From Imperialibacter roseus (GTDB lineage Bacteria; Bacteroidota; Bacteroidia; Cytophagales; Cyclobacteriaceae), in assembly GCF_032999765.1 (NCBI RefSeq), contig NZ_CP136051.1:2704417-2768416 (forward strand): a DNA stretch of 64,000 bases, written 5' to 3'. Below are positions 25,068 through 35,044 of this stretch, piece after piece. Below the pieces are notes generated by a model. That model did no database searches. It was not told the DNA's origin and saw only the letters and a program-made list of their open reading frames with translations. Made by a program: the position numbers and the translations under genes. The first letter of the stretch is position 1; the number at the start of each line of letters is the position of its first letter.

Positions 25068-25622
25068 ATGTTTAGTCTCCACACAGAAATGGAACTGAGC
25101 ACCGCAATCAAACTGATAGAGAATGGCGTGTCCAACGCCGGGGATGCCCAATCCTGGCTTGATTTGGGTGCTGGCAATGGCCTGTTCACAAGAGCGCTGG
25201 CTGCTGTACTGCCCTCAGGAAGTGTTGTTACTGCTATAGACAAAAGCAGTTCATTCTCCCCAACCAAAAACGACCTCCAGGGCGCCACCCGAATCGACAC
25301 CAGGGTTGCAGATTTCACCACGTTGCGCTCAGAAGATTTGAAGGTGAATGGAATTTTGATGGCAAACTCTCTCCATTATGTGAAGGATCAGGAAGGCTTT
25401 CTTAAGAAAGTGCTGGACAGCTTGCTGCCAGATGGCAGGCTGATCGTGGTAGAATATGACACCGACAGAGGGAATATGTGGGTGCCCTACCCGCTAAGTT
25501 TCAGCTCGCTGACTAGCCTGTTAACCGAAACATCGGCAGAAGTTGTTACCAGACTGGGTAGCACTCCTTCACAGTTTCAGAGAGGGGGCATTTACAGTGC
25601 GCTCATCATGTCTGCAGCGTAA
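25068..25622 (+). CDS. Class I SAM-dependent methyltransferase
   Basis: 184 residues with the SAM-binding motif LDLGAGNGLFTRAL (about 31-44), an acidic residue after the second strand (AIDKSS) and a NSLHYVKDQEGFL segment matching post-motif IV. The substrate is unknown. The C-terminal seventeen bases overlap the convergent membrane gene. Confidence 0.82.
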   Translation: MFSLHTEMELSTAIKLIENGVSNAGDAQSWLDLGAGNGLFTRALAAVLPSGSVVTAIDKSSSFSPTKNDLQGATRIDTRVADFTTLRSEDLKVNGILMANSLHYVKDQEGFLKKVLDSLLPDGRLIVVEYDTDRGNMWVPYPLSFSSLTSLLTETSAEVVTRLGSTPSQFQRGGIYSALIMSAA

Positions 25623-26280
25623 CTGAGGTTTTGGCTAATGCCACGCCCACTGCAAGAAGCCAAATGACAAAAGCGCCGATAAAAATGCGAAGCCCCTCCA
25701 GGTCGGTAAAAACAAACCCGAACAACGTCATAGCAATGGCAAGAATACCCACAACCAATCCGAGCCATCCAAGCCACTTTTTCAATAAGCCCGTTCTCAC
25801 GATGGCCCACGACCAAAGCACGGCAGCACCAGACATGGCCAGGATAAAAATGAGATCAAAAGCTTTATTGAGTGAATAATTGTAGATCAGCACAGCTCTG
25901 ATCAAATCATTGTTTTCGCTGGTGATCTCACCCATTCGCTCCAGGAAAAACGGTACTGCCAAGCCATTCAATGCCGCTGCCATCATCACAGCTACGGCAC
26001 TAAAGGCGAAAAGCACTGCACCTCCATAGGACAAAACAATGTCGGACTTAAGCTTGATTGCGAGCCCCAAAAGGCCATAGCAGAGCACAATGATGGACAG
26101 AATTGCCAAAGAGTGGCTGGCGATGATGATGTCAGACATTTGCCTGATGTGAGCTGAATTGCCGCCCGCCGGGTGCAGCACCATTGTGAGCACCATGAAT
26201 ACTGAGCCAATGATAATGGCTATTCCGCTTGATTTCTCCAGTCTGCTGTCCATCTTTCGTTCTTTTTGAATGATGAACAA
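25606..26280 (-). CDS. Membrane protein with about seven helices
   Basis: Up to 224 residues, with Met 10 (26253) an equally likely start because MDSRLEKSSG is a normal opening. Hydrophobic segments alternate with short loops. The segments GIAIIIGSVFMVLTMVLHPAGG and GWLGLVVGILAIAMTLFGF are typical of small Bacteroidota membrane proteins of the DUF4386 kind, but this is only a resemblance. It is downstream of a Crp-type regulator gene on the same strand. Function is unknown. Confidence 0.6.
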   Translation of the reverse strand: MFIIQKERKMDSRLEKSSGIAIIIGSVFMVLTMVLHPAGGNSAHIRQMSDIIIASHSLAILSIIVLCYGLLGLAIKLKSDIVLSYGGAVLFAFSAVAVMMAAALNGLAVPFFLERMGEITSENNDLIRAVLIYNYSLNKAFDLIFILAMSGAAVLWSWAIVRTGLLKKWLGWLGLVVGILAIAMTLFGFVFTDLEGLRIFIGAFVIWLLAVGVALAKTSVTLQT

Positions 26281-26329
26281 TGATAAAGGGTTTAAAAATG
26301 GAAAGACTTGATCGTAATCAAGAAATGAA

Positions 26330-26887
26330 TCACTTGATTCGGGATCTAATCCTGCTCAGCGTTTCTGGCGTGATCTGGAGATACGATGCAATGTGTTTCA
26401 GGGGAAATACCTGAAAGAGCAAAGGCCGGGTAGTAAGTAGCTCCACGTACTTTTCGTCAATCGACTTTGGACTTAGCTTGCCCTCCACCCCAATGAAGTT
26501 GTGCTCGAGAAGCTTCCCGAGCACAAAGAAAACCGGAGAAATGCCTATGAGTTCATGAATTGAACCAACGTCAAGTCCCAGCACCGTCGAGTCTTCAAAA
26601 GCGGCAATGCTGGCCAGAGCAGGTTTTCTGGAGACAAAACTAAGGTTGTCAATTACCCAGTCGCCAGGCAAATAGAGACCGTCGATAGTGTCTGAGTCAT
26701 CGTGCTGCCGGTATTGCACCAGGCTGCCCCGTTCAAGAAAAAAAAGTCCACCACAAACCTGCCCCGCTTTTAGCAAGAATTCACCCTTGTTCAGCGGAGT
26801 CGTATCAAGGCGAACCGTGATCAGGTCCAGCTCATGCGCTGAAAAAGGGTGTAACTGTAGCAGCGATTTGGTAATACTTGCAAACAT
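26330..26887 (-). CDS. Crp/Fnr-family transcription regulator
   Basis: 185 residues. Cyclic-nucleotide-binding-like fold (about 15-120, GEFLLKAGQVCGGLFFLERG, then DWVID) followed by a short winged helix-turn-helix with SYLQITPETLSRIRSR at the end. The arginine and glutamate pair that binds cAMP in Crp is not clearly present, so the signal is unknown. The gene order suggests that it controls the membrane protein gene downstream on this strand. Confidence 0.85.
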   Translation of the reverse strand: MFASITKSLLQLHPFSAHELDLITVRLDTTPLNKGEFLLKAGQVCGGLFFLERGSLVQYRQHDDSDTIDGLYLPGDWVIDNLSFVSRKPALASIAAFEDSTVLGLDVGSIHELIGISPVFFVLGKLLEHNFIGVEGKLSPKSIDEKYVELLTTRPLLFQVFPLKHIASYLQITPETLSRIRSRIK

Positions 26888-26965
26888 TGGTTGGCAGAAT
26901 TTGAGCGATGGTTGTTGCCGCCTCCAAGTTTGCTAATCTCGTTCTTCTCTCCAAATCTCCCTGCT

Positions 26966-28714
26966 CTAAAGTCCGTGTTCGGCCAGCTTTCTTATTGTTT
27001 CCAAATCGCCTTGCCGAATGGGCATATAGTGCCACGAGCAAAATGAGATGTACCCGCCTTTCATACTACCGATTGGCTTCCAAAAGGCAGCCAACCGCCC
27101 ATGTTCGTTCATTGCCAGGGGCACAATGCCTTCACCCCCGGAGATCGATGATCCTAAAGAGGCAAACGATTCGGGGAGTCCCCAATGGCGACCTGCTGGC
27201 GTAGCCTTTGCGTAGTACACCCCAAAGTCCATGTTAACATCAAAATTTATTCCCAGTAAATCGACCGAATACTGGGCATTGGATGCCACAATATTGAAAT
27301 CCTTGTTGGTGACCCAATAGTTAGGAAAATAACCCAGCCAGATTACCCTGCCGCCCGCCGCCATGTATTGGTTTAGCAGGCTTCCCCCTGCTTCTTCCCC
27401 AACCACCGCCTTTGGCATATACTGATGGGCAAACACGATGCTGCTTTGTTTTTTGTCGGCAATCCGATCTCTCATGAACGTGGTAAGCGTAGCGGTATCC
27501 AGCCGGGCATAGCCCAGGGGCTCCAGGTATGGTGAAATCTTTTCTGAGCTTATCATCTCTTTTTGCGCCCTCAGTTCAGGGTAATAGACAGCAAGCATTC
27601 TTTCGTCTCCTTCTTCAAAGGCATACAAGGAACCATCGTCACTCCCGATATAAAGGGTTCCCTCGTCGAGAATAGGCGAAGACATCACGGCTCCTTCTGT
27701 CTGGTACTTCCACGCCACCCTGCCGGTTGCTTTTTCAAATGCATAAACCAACCCCGTAAACGAGCCGATATACACGTGATTTTCGTCCACCACAGGGGTG
27801 GAATAGAAATAGGATCCTCCATCGTATTTCCACAATTCCCTCCCACTTATCATATCCACTGCGGAAACAGCGAGCGCATCGGACCACCCAACATATACCG
27901 TATTTCCATCAATTGTTGGCGAGCTCCCTACCCAGGAGGATCCATAAGTAAATCGCCATTTTTTTTTCAGCGAACTGGCATCAATACAATACAAGCCACC
28001 ATCCCTTGCACCGAACACCAGCTGATTGTCCTTCATGGCTGGCCTGGAGATCAATGATGTTCTGTCCCATCCATATACTTCGGTGTAATAACTTACCCCC
28101 TCCGTCTCATATTTCCCTTCCTCCTTGCCACTGCTAGCATTCACTACATAAAGAAATCCATTGAAGTCAGGAACATACACTTTGTTCCCGTTCACGAGCG
28201 GCGTAGCCCTTATCTTATCTGCCGTGGAGAACTTCCAGGTGAGTTTTCCATTCTGCAAATTGAGTGCATAGAGATTATTGTCGCCTGAACCAATCAAAAC
28301 ATTGCTGCCGTGAGCGACAGGCGATGCATCGTAATAGTCCCAACCCCAGGTATGTGGAACAGGCTTCTCCATTTGAAATGACCACAATAGCTTGCCTGAA
28401 GTGACATCAACAGCATACACTTTGTTGTCTCTTGCCTGAAAAATTGCCTTTCCGCCCGCCAAAAGTGGTTGCGAAACAATGGCACCCCCAGCTTTGAACT
28501 GCCAGATTTCCCTGGCCGACTCCTTTTCGACGCAGTATAAAGTGCCTGCAGAATTACCAAAGTAAAGTTTGCCTTCACTGATTGAAACCGTACCTCTTAC
28601 AGGCGCTCCTGTTTCAAACCGCCACTTGATTTGGGCGTGGTTGAGGGAGCCGTTAGCATTGAGCAGACCCGGAAGCGAGACTAACACAAGCAGGACAAGT
28701 AATATTCTTTGCAT
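26966..28714 (-). CDS. Secreted PQQ-type beta-propeller protein
   Basis: About 582 residues from ATG 28714 (an in-frame start at 28792 adds 26 residues but hides the signal peptide MQRILLVLLVLVSLPGLLNA). The body has tandem PQQ-like blades with repeated words such as GKLLWSF, GREIWQF-like, VYVGSFTGLVYAFEKATG. This is the fold of WD-like secreted scaffold proteins, without the residues of quinoprotein dehydrogenases. The C-terminus (about 460-580) is a separate domain with NQYMAAGG and GYFPNYWV, resembling the ThuA/glutamine-amidotransferase type. It is divergent from the HTH protein at 28849. Confidence 0.78.
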   Translation of the reverse strand: MQRILLVLLVLVSLPGLLNANGSLNHAQIKWRFETGAPVRGTVSISEGKLYFGNSAGTLYCVEKESAREIWQFKAGGAIVSQPLLAGGKAIFQARDNKVYAVDVTSGKLLWSFQMEKPVPHTWGWDYYDASPVAHGSNVLIGSGDNNLYALNLQNGKLTWKFSTADKIRATPLVNGNKVYVPDFNGFLYVVNASSGKEEGKYETEGVSYYTEVYGWDRTSLISRPAMKDNQLVFGARDGGLYCIDASSLKKKWRFTYGSSWVGSSPTIDGNTVYVGWSDALAVSAVDMISGRELWKYDGGSYFYSTPVVDENHVYIGSFTGLVYAFEKATGRVAWKYQTEGAVMSSPILDEGTLYIGSDDGSLYAFEEGDERMLAVYYPELRAQKEMISSEKISPYLEPLGYARLDTATLTTFMRDRIADKKQSSIVFAHQYMPKAVVGEEAGGSLLNQYMAAGGRVIWLGYFPNYWVTNKDFNIVASNAQYSVDLLGINFDVNMDFGVYYAKATPAGRHWGLPESFASLGSSISGGEGIVPLAMNEHGRLAAFWKPIGSMKGGYISFCSWHYMPIRQGDLETIRKLAEHGL

Positions 28715-28848
28715 ACTTTTGAGTTTTGGTTTCAACAAATCAATCGAAAAGAATGACAGACTGTCGAAAAACGCCCGGACTTGTCTGTTCAAACCTGCTC
28801 AAGTCGGTTCAACTATTTTTTCTAACCCTATTCAGCTAAATTTTGGGC

Positions 28849-30129
28849 ATGGAGTCAGACGATATCAATATAAAAGAATGCCTTGTTGAAATAGAGAACC
28901 GGCTCAACTGGGGGCCTGGCGAAGCATGGACTACCAACGACTTCAAGGCACTCAGTGAGAAGATCCATGCTGCCACTGGCACTAACCTTAGCGTGGCCAC
29001 TTTGAAGCGCCTGTGGGGCACCATTGACTACCAAAGCAAGCCAACAGCCACCACACTCAATGCGCTTGCCCAGTACCTCGGTCACGAGAACTGGAAGGCC
29101 TATCAATACGCCAACAGCCTGCCGAATGAACACAACCACACGAAACATACTTCAGCAGAAGCGAAAAAAGGCCGTCCCGCCGGCATCATTATTTCATTGC
29201 TAGTCATACTTCCTCTGGGTGCATGGCTGCTGTTTTATATCTCGAACAAAGACCAGGAAGAGACAAAGCCTCTGCCGGACGCCAGCCTGTTCAGCTTCAG
29301 CAGTAAGCAGGCGGTGTCAGAAGGCGTGCCCAATTCCGTGATTTTCGATTATGACGCATCGCCCGCCAGCGCTACCGACACCATCTACATACAACAAAGC
29401 TGGGACGAAAGGCTTCGCCAACAAGTACCCTACGACAAGAAGGTACACACCTCTATCTACTACTACCCCGGCTACTTCCAGGCAAAGCTGGTAGTCAACG
29501 ATAGTATTGTGAAACAGCACCCTGTTTATATCACCTCTATGGGTTGGTTGCCTTTGGTAGAGCAGGAAATGGTGCCGGTGTATTTCAAAGTGGAAGATGT
29601 AATCGAAGGAAATGGGACTTTGTCGCTTCCAATTGAAAAGCTGACCAGTAACAATATTCACCTGCAGCCGGAAACGCCCTGGACATCCTATTTCTATGTG
29701 AAGGCATTTGAGGGACTGCAGTCCGACTATTTGGTGTTCGAGACAGAACTACGGAACGATTTTAGAGAAGGTGCGGGCATTTGTCAGCATACCGAGGTTC
29801 ATCTCCTGCTGGCGGGAGGAGCGCTGATTGTTCCGTTGGCCATCAAAGGCTGTATCTCAGGGTTGGCCCTGTACGACGTGGATGGAAAAGTTGAAGACCC
29901 GACGCCTTTGGGAGTAGACTTCTCAGATTGGGTAAAGGTGAGGTATGAGGTAAAAGATATGGCAGGGCGGCTTTTCATCAACGATGAATTGGCATACGAT
30001 AGCCTGAACCTCCATTTCGGGCCGGTGGACCTGGTTGGATTGAAGTTCCGATTTCAGGGGACAGGAAGTGTCAACTACGTAAAGCTTTGGGGAAAAGATG
30101 AAGAGCTCATTTTTGAAGAAAACTTCTAA
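28849..30129 (+). CDS. HTH-TM protein with lectin-like C-terminal domain
   Basis: About 426 residues from ATG 28849 (a TTG at 28843 is less likely). The N-terminus (about 15-90) has the LSVATLKRLWGTIDY and TTLNALAQYLGHENWKAYQ pattern of a common Bacteroidota HTH-type domain. A single membrane helix follows (about 112-131), then a long extracellular beta-rich part. The end (about 350-426) looks like a concanavalin or DUF1080-like domain with DFSDWVKVRYEVKD. Such a layout suggests a membrane-bound regulator that reads an extracellular ligand and acts on DNA inside. It is divergent from the beta-propeller gene. Confidence 0.62.
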   Translation: MESDDINIKECLVEIENRLNWGPGEAWTTNDFKALSEKIHAATGTNLSVATLKRLWGTIDYQSKPTATTLNALAQYLGHENWKAYQYANSLPNEHNHTKHTSAEAKKGRPAGIIISLLVILPLGAWLLFYISNKDQEETKPLPDASLFSFSSKQAVSEGVPNSVIFDYDASPASATDTIYIQQSWDERLRQQVPYDKKVHTSIYYYPGYFQAKLVVNDSIVKQHPVYITSMGWLPLVEQEMVPVYFKVEDVIEGNGTLSLPIEKLTSNNIHLQPETPWTSYFYVKAFEGLQSDYLVFETELRNDFREGAGICQHTEVHLLLAGGALIVPLAIKGCISGLALYDVDGKVEDPTPLGVDFSDWVKVRYEVKDMAGRLFINDELAYDSLNLHFGPVDLVGLKFRFQGTGSVNYVKLWGKDEELIFEENF

Positions 30130-30161
30130 TTGCCCTGCTCCATTCCCCCTCAGGCATGAGA

Positions 30162-32075
30162 CTAGCTCTCGGAAATCACGATCACCCTGTCCTTCCAACT
30201 GAACTCTATCAGCTCTGACTTTTTCGGGTTCACTACCACTCCATAGCCCATCTCCACATTTTTGGCATCTGACATCCGGCGATAGCCAATGGCAATTTCA
30301 TTTTGGCGTGCGGCTGACTCCAGCACTGTGTAAAAATTGGTCGTCACCATGCTGTTTGCCTCTAATGAAATGTAATCTGTAACTGGCTTGATATAGATTT
30401 CAGCCCCGTCGGCGTCAAGCAGTTCCTCGAAAACACGCATCAAATACTTGTTCTCTGCCACCTGGGTCATAAGCAAACTAAGCAGCTTATCACTCACAAT
30501 AAAGTCATCGGCGCTGGTTACATCTGCCAGTTGGCGATTGCGAATATCCATCATTTCCGAAACCAAATTCACCTTTGTGGGGGCACTCTCCAGTATATTC
30601 CTGAGGTGCAGCAGCGTAATCAGTGTTTGTGCATCTGCTTCCTGAAGTGGAAAGTCGTCCTGATAGCACAGCATGATGATGTAATTGTATTGCTGGCAGT
30701 TGAGTTTTTCAAGCTCGGTTCTGTCGGTTGTGTCGCTGTGCTGAAATTCCAACCTGATATTCTCCAGCGAAGCCTGTAGTTTGTCCAGGCGCTCTTCGCT
30801 TAGCTTAAATTTTGAAATAATATGAACGGTGGATCCTTCGTCCACATACTTATCCAGCTCCCTGATCACCAAGCTGGCTCTGTGGTTCCAGCCAATAACG
30901 AGAATAGATTCTACGACACTTGGCTTCCTTTCTCTCCGAACGATGCGCTGCTCGTCAATCACAAACGACTTGCCCGATACAACCATGGTGTCGTCATCTT
31001 CTGTGATACCAATGAGCTTATCTCCCTTTTGAATGAGTTTATTCATCGGTGGGTTGATCAGTATTTCAACTTCGTCAGCCGACTGCATACCAATGATGGC
31101 AGAATCCTCGTAGCTAAAAACAGCCTCTCTGAAGGTTTTACCTACCAGCTTTGGCTCCTCCATGAAATAGATTTCATCACCACCGAAATCCATCAGTTCC
31201 GTGTAAACAACAGAAAGCCCGGATTGCAGGCTGGTTTGCACCATCACCTTCGACACAAATTCATCTGAAAGGATCAGTTCTACTTCTTCCTTTCCTACCA
31301 TCTTGGCCACTTCATAATTCTCACTGTGCTTTATCTCGGCGGTAATGTGGTAAGGTGTCTCCCTTCGGGTGTCGCTAGAAGTAATCGCCAGAATTGTCTT
31401 GATAATCTGGCTGTCTGAGTTTTCATTTTCCTTGTCAAGAATGATGATCGACTTTGACCCTGCGGGATTCCCAATATCCAGGTCGTGCAGGTCAATGGGA
31501 TCCCCGGTACGACAAACAATCTTGGTGTTCTTATGGTCGGGTATTTTGTCACGAATCTTGTCCTCCATCTCAATCTTGTCCTTGTCCGCCAAAATCACAA
31601 TAAGAGGATCTTTCTGGTTTTCATTGGCTATGATTAATTCAGACACAATGGTATAAATCTTCGAAGACCACCCCAAAATCAACACGTGGCCGTCGTCCAC
31701 AATACGGGATCTTCCTTTGCGCAGCCGATCAATTTTGTCCATGATTCCATTTGAAATCAAACCAATCAGCGTACTGAGCGCTATGATGCCGTACCCCGTA
31801 ACCACAAACATCCAGAACTTGTAAATCCAGTCCCCCTCATGCTCCGCCAATGTGCCAGGGTCAAGCGTATGCATCAAGCCGAACCATAGTATATTGATGT
31901 AGCCGTCAGGCAGCGCTTCATCGGGGCGAATATTGGCAAAAAAGAGGATGCAGGTAAAAACAGATAGTATAACTGTAGAGAAAATAGTGAGATAAAGTAT
32001 GAGTGCCACCGGACCGGCTGACATCAAATTATCGAACTTATAATTTAGTTTTTCCCGAAAAGGGTAATTTTTCAT
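30162..32075 (-). CDS. CASTOR/POLLUX-type ion channel protein
   Basis: About 637 residues from ATG 32075 (the in-frame ATG at 32150 adds 25 basic residues of doubtful use). The N-terminus has two or three membrane helices and a pore-like loop (HTLDPGTLAEHEGDW). A long C-terminal part carries two Rossmann-like RCK domains (HVLILGWSSKIYTIVSELI, LVIGWNHRASLVIREL). This is the layout of CASTOR/POLLUX-related channels, which pass potassium or calcium. Length matches the family. It is convergent with the HTH protein and stands alone. Confidence 0.85.
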   Translation of the reverse strand: MKNYPFREKLNYKFDNLMSAGPVALILYLTIFSTVILSVFTCILFFANIRPDEALPDGYINILWFGLMHTLDPGTLAEHEGDWIYKFWMFVVTGYGIIALSTLIGLISNGIMDKIDRLRKGRSRIVDDGHVLILGWSSKIYTIVSELIIANENQKDPLIVILADKDKIEMEDKIRDKIPDHKNTKIVCRTGDPIDLHDLDIGNPAGSKSIIILDKENENSDSQIIKTILAITSSDTRRETPYHITAEIKHSENYEVAKMVGKEEVELILSDEFVSKVMVQTSLQSGLSVVYTELMDFGGDEIYFMEEPKLVGKTFREAVFSYEDSAIIGMQSADEVEILINPPMNKLIQKGDKLIGITEDDDTMVVSGKSFVIDEQRIVRRERKPSVVESILVIGWNHRASLVIRELDKYVDEGSTVHIISKFKLSEERLDKLQASLENIRLEFQHSDTTDRTELEKLNCQQYNYIIMLCYQDDFPLQEADAQTLITLLHLRNILESAPTKVNLVSEMMDIRNRQLADVTSADDFIVSDKLLSLLMTQVAENKYLMRVFEELLDADGAEIYIKPVTDYISLEANSMVTTNFYTVLESAARQNEIAIGYRRMSDAKNVEMGYGVVVNPKKSELIEFSWKDRVIVISES

Positions 32076-32325
32076 TTGAAGAAACTTTTTGACAGAATTT
32101 GCCTTAGAAAAACATTTTTGTCTGCATTCGACTACTCCGAAATTCGCCACACAAAGGAAAAATACCGATGGACTATACCAGCAAACACAAATAACCTACC
32201 AGGCTACCGGTTAGTTTCAATATGGCATTTTGGCTGCAGGAGCAGGTCACCAAAATTCCTCAGGTTCAATATGATGCAAAAAAGCAAGAGCTAAAAGCTG
32301 AACTCAGGAAACTTTGGGTTTAAGC

Positions 32326-32706
32326 TCAGGCTTTGGGCGGTGGAGAGCTAATCTCCAAAAAATTTTGTGAAATGAGAGACAAGGGATTTCCGAAGGTGTG
32401 AACAACACTCACAAAGTCATTGCCGAGCGAAATTGTAGGTAGCTGCGGCTGCTGACAGTAGACCACATGATGAACACCAGGGTGTCCATTTTCGCCATCC
32501 TGCTCATCGTGTTCCTGCATGGCGTTTTCAATACCCAGCACCGACTCCAAAGCGAACTCCAGGATACTTTCAATATCGTTGTGGGTCAGATCCTCGGCCA
32601 CATAGTCAGGCTGAGCGTCCCTGCCATCAATGCTATAATTGAGCAAATAGAGGGCTAGGCAATAAGCAAGAACCTTGCGTGTGAATATGTACCCTCTGAC
32701 TTTCAT
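32326..32706 (-). CDS. Small protein with hydrophobic N-terminus
   Basis: 126 residues. The N-terminal 24 residues include a hydrophobic stretch (VLAYCLALYLLNYS) that could be a signal anchor. The remainder is acidic and has HPGVHHVVYC. Nothing is known of it and it has no clear family. The frame is intact and the codon use is ordinary, so it is probably real. Confidence 0.5.
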   Translation of the reverse strand: MKVRGYIFTRKVLAYCLALYLLNYSIDGRDAQPDYVAEDLTHNDIESILEFALESVLGIENAMQEHDEQDGENGHPGVHHVVYCQQPQLPTISLGNDFVSVVHTFGNPLSLISQNFLEISSPPPKA

Positions 32707-32877
32707 TTTTGACTATGGTGCAAATATAGGGGTTTTAGCATTGGTTAAAGAAATGGAACACCAATCTTATATTTTGGTTTCGTGAAAGATGCGAGAAACG
32801 TTTTCGGAGCCTCAACGCAAGAAATGGCTCTCCTCTCCAAAAGAGATTAGCCTTTCTGTTCAAAGTTTTTTGAAAGG

Positions 32878-34974
32878 TCACTTTTGGAAGCTGGCAGATT
32901 TCGCCACCTCAATATCTCTTTCCACTTCTGGAATAAGGCTTTTCCAGGAAAAGTAGTCCTTCCTTTCATCCTGGAAACCAAAAACACCACCAACAATGTA
33001 GGGCACTTCGAGGTAGTTTTTGGAGGTTACCTCCGAAAGTTCTTTCCAGATAACAAGGGCTTCTTCCAGGGCCTTGACTGCCTGTTGCTTTTGAAGTGCG
33101 TCTCCATTTTTCCTAAATAACCCAAGATAAACCCCTGCCTGCAGCTTCTTAGCAAAATAACGACTCAGGAGCGACCAGGCTCTCAAATCATCTATTTCCT
33201 GATTGTATTCACTGGTGTAAATAGTGCCTTTTGCGGTAAAAGACTTTATGAGGACGTCTGCTTCCGCCGCATTGGCTGTCAATTCATTTGCCAGGTCCAA
33301 AGGCGTCTTCTTACTCTCGGACACTTTTTTCTTTTCGACCTGAATAGCCACATAGTCCTTGATAGAAAGGTAGCTCGGATCCAGCACCCTACGGTCCATT
33401 AGCTCTTCCAATGAAATAAAGAAGGAGACCTTGTCGTCGTAGCCATACCCTGGAGGTGTTACCGGCGACATAAACCCTTCAGCGTAAAGTGTGTAGTCCC
33501 AGGTAGAACCGAAGAACGAAGCCAGCCTCAACGGCATCCTGCTCACCAGTTTATATGCCTCCAACATCTGCGGCCCTTGATCCATATGGTATTTTCGATT
33601 GAACTGTTCTTCAAATACCGTGTCAGGCGTGTTGATATCGTACAGTAGCCTGCCCCAAAGACTGTAAAACAACCACTGGCGCTCGAAGGCGTAGTTCCAC
33701 GTGCGACCAATTTCAGGTTTGGTGAAGTATTCGAAAGCAGGTATATAACCCTCAGAACCAATATAATACCCGTTCATGAAGTCGGCTGTATTGGTTTTGA
33801 TGTGGCTACGGATAAAGTCTGGCTCGCCCCACCGGAGAATAAAGAAGTCCTCGTTGCGCACCATCCACTCAATTTTGTAGTTCTCAGGGGCCGGATTCCA
33901 ATAGCCGGTATTTACAGCACCGGACTCGCTGGCGTGGGTGATCAAAAGCTTCGGTGTTGAATGCCCATGGCTCCAGTTGAACTTCACTTCTACTTGCACA
34001 GGATCTTGAAAATCAGCAGCATCCAGTATGCGTCTCATTTCATTGCTTGAGCCCGACAACACGGCCCTGTGCAGAAACTTCACCGGCCTGTTTGCCGCTT
34101 TCATGCCTGCTACAAACGTCTCAGCAATCCAGTCCTCCCGCTCTGCTGCTGTCATTTTTGTCATCCAGTCGGCCAGGGTTACACCAAGGCCTGACAGGTC
34201 GTTGTAGGTATCAATGACAGCAGTCACCGCCTCCCTTGTATAGCCCCTCACCACTTGCGAAGTATCATTGAGGGCTTTCACACCGTGGTGTTTGGCAAAA
34301 GATTCAGGCACCACAATATTCCAGTTGACAATAAATACCTCTACTCCTCTTTCTTTGGCCATACGGAACAGCCCTTTCCAGAACGCCTGCCAGTCGGCCA
34401 TTTCCTGATCGGTAAAAGGACTGGCTTCCGGATAGTTGGGTAACTTCACCATGTATTGGAAAGGGTGCATGTTGTACAACGCCAGCTGGTTGAAACGGTT
34501 GGCCATCATCATATCCAGAAAAGCCTCCCAAAACTTCAAATCCCGGCAGGTGCTCAGGTGGTAGTCCATGCTGAGGCTCTCCCGGTAGGCATCCCAGGGC
34601 AGGTTGAACTTGATGGCCCGGACTTCCATGGATGGGTTGACCTGCCTTCCATTTATTTGGTTCGGTTTCCCGCCGTTGGCAATTTCCTCAGTAAAAGCCA
34701 GGAGGCCGTACCGGGCACCCGAGAAGTCATTAGCTGAAATGATGGTTTGGTTCCCATTCCAGTTTATCCGGTAGCCTTCCGCTTTGACGTTGGGATCAGC
34801 TCCTAGTTTAATGGCAATGTCATAGTCGGTAATCTCATTGGACGCCAGCGCTTCTTTAGTTTTAATTACCAGGCGCTCCATTCCGGGGATATCAGGAGGG
34901 TAATTAATGGTTTGGCCAGCTGCCCAAAACGTCAACAGCTGGAAACAGATTATCAGGGTATAATTTTTCAACAT
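32878..34974 (-). CDS. Secreted glycoside hydrolase, GH67/GH20-like
   Basis: About 698 residues from ATG 34974 (a second in-frame ATG at 34989 is possible). A signal peptide ending at AGQ precedes a beta-alpha N-terminal domain (about 30-110, GARYGLLAFTEEI), which resembles the GH20/GH67 N-terminal fold. A TIM-barrel-like region follows, with NWNIVVPESFA, KFNWSHGHS and YIGSEGYIPA. The family is not certain: alpha-glucuronidase and hexosaminidase-like enzymes share this layout. Another glycan-related enzyme lies upstream at 35637. Confidence 0.7.
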   Translation of the reverse strand: MLKNYTLIICFQLLTFWAAGQTINYPPDIPGMERLVIKTKEALASNEITDYDIAIKLGADPNVKAEGYRINWNGNQTIISANDFSGARYGLLAFTEEIANGGKPNQINGRQVNPSMEVRAIKFNLPWDAYRESLSMDYHLSTCRDLKFWEAFLDMMMANRFNQLALYNMHPFQYMVKLPNYPEASPFTDQEMADWQAFWKGLFRMAKERGVEVFIVNWNIVVPESFAKHHGVKALNDTSQVVRGYTREAVTAVIDTYNDLSGLGVTLADWMTKMTAAEREDWIAETFVAGMKAANRPVKFLHRAVLSGSSNEMRRILDAADFQDPVQVEVKFNWSHGHSTPKLLITHASESGAVNTGYWNPAPENYKIEWMVRNEDFFILRWGEPDFIRSHIKTNTADFMNGYYIGSEGYIPAFEYFTKPEIGRTWNYAFERQWLFYSLWGRLLYDINTPDTVFEEQFNRKYHMDQGPQMLEAYKLVSRMPLRLASFFGSTWDYTLYAEGFMSPVTPPGYGYDDKVSFFISLEELMDRRVLDPSYLSIKDYVAIQVEKKKVSESKKTPLDLANELTANAAEADVLIKSFTAKGTIYTSEYNQEIDDLRAWSLLSRYFAKKLQAGVYLGLFRKNGDALQKQQAVKALEEALVIWKELSEVTSKNYLEVPYIVGGVFGFQDERKDYFSWKSLIPEVERDIEVAKSASFQK

Positions 34975-34987
34975 ACTTGAAACTAAC

Positions 34988-35021
34988 AAAAAACGCTAAG
35001 ATTAAAGCATCATAGCGTTTT
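34988..35021 (-). terminator. Rho-independent terminator after the 178-codon gene
   Basis: AAAACGCTA (34990-34998) and TAGCGTTTT (35013-35021) pair perfectly, with a 14-base loop. On the minus strand the stem is followed by a run of T, so it should stop transcripts of the gene that ends at 35045. Confidence 0.7.
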
Positions 35022-35044
35022 GCAATTGCTTAATGATAGGAATG

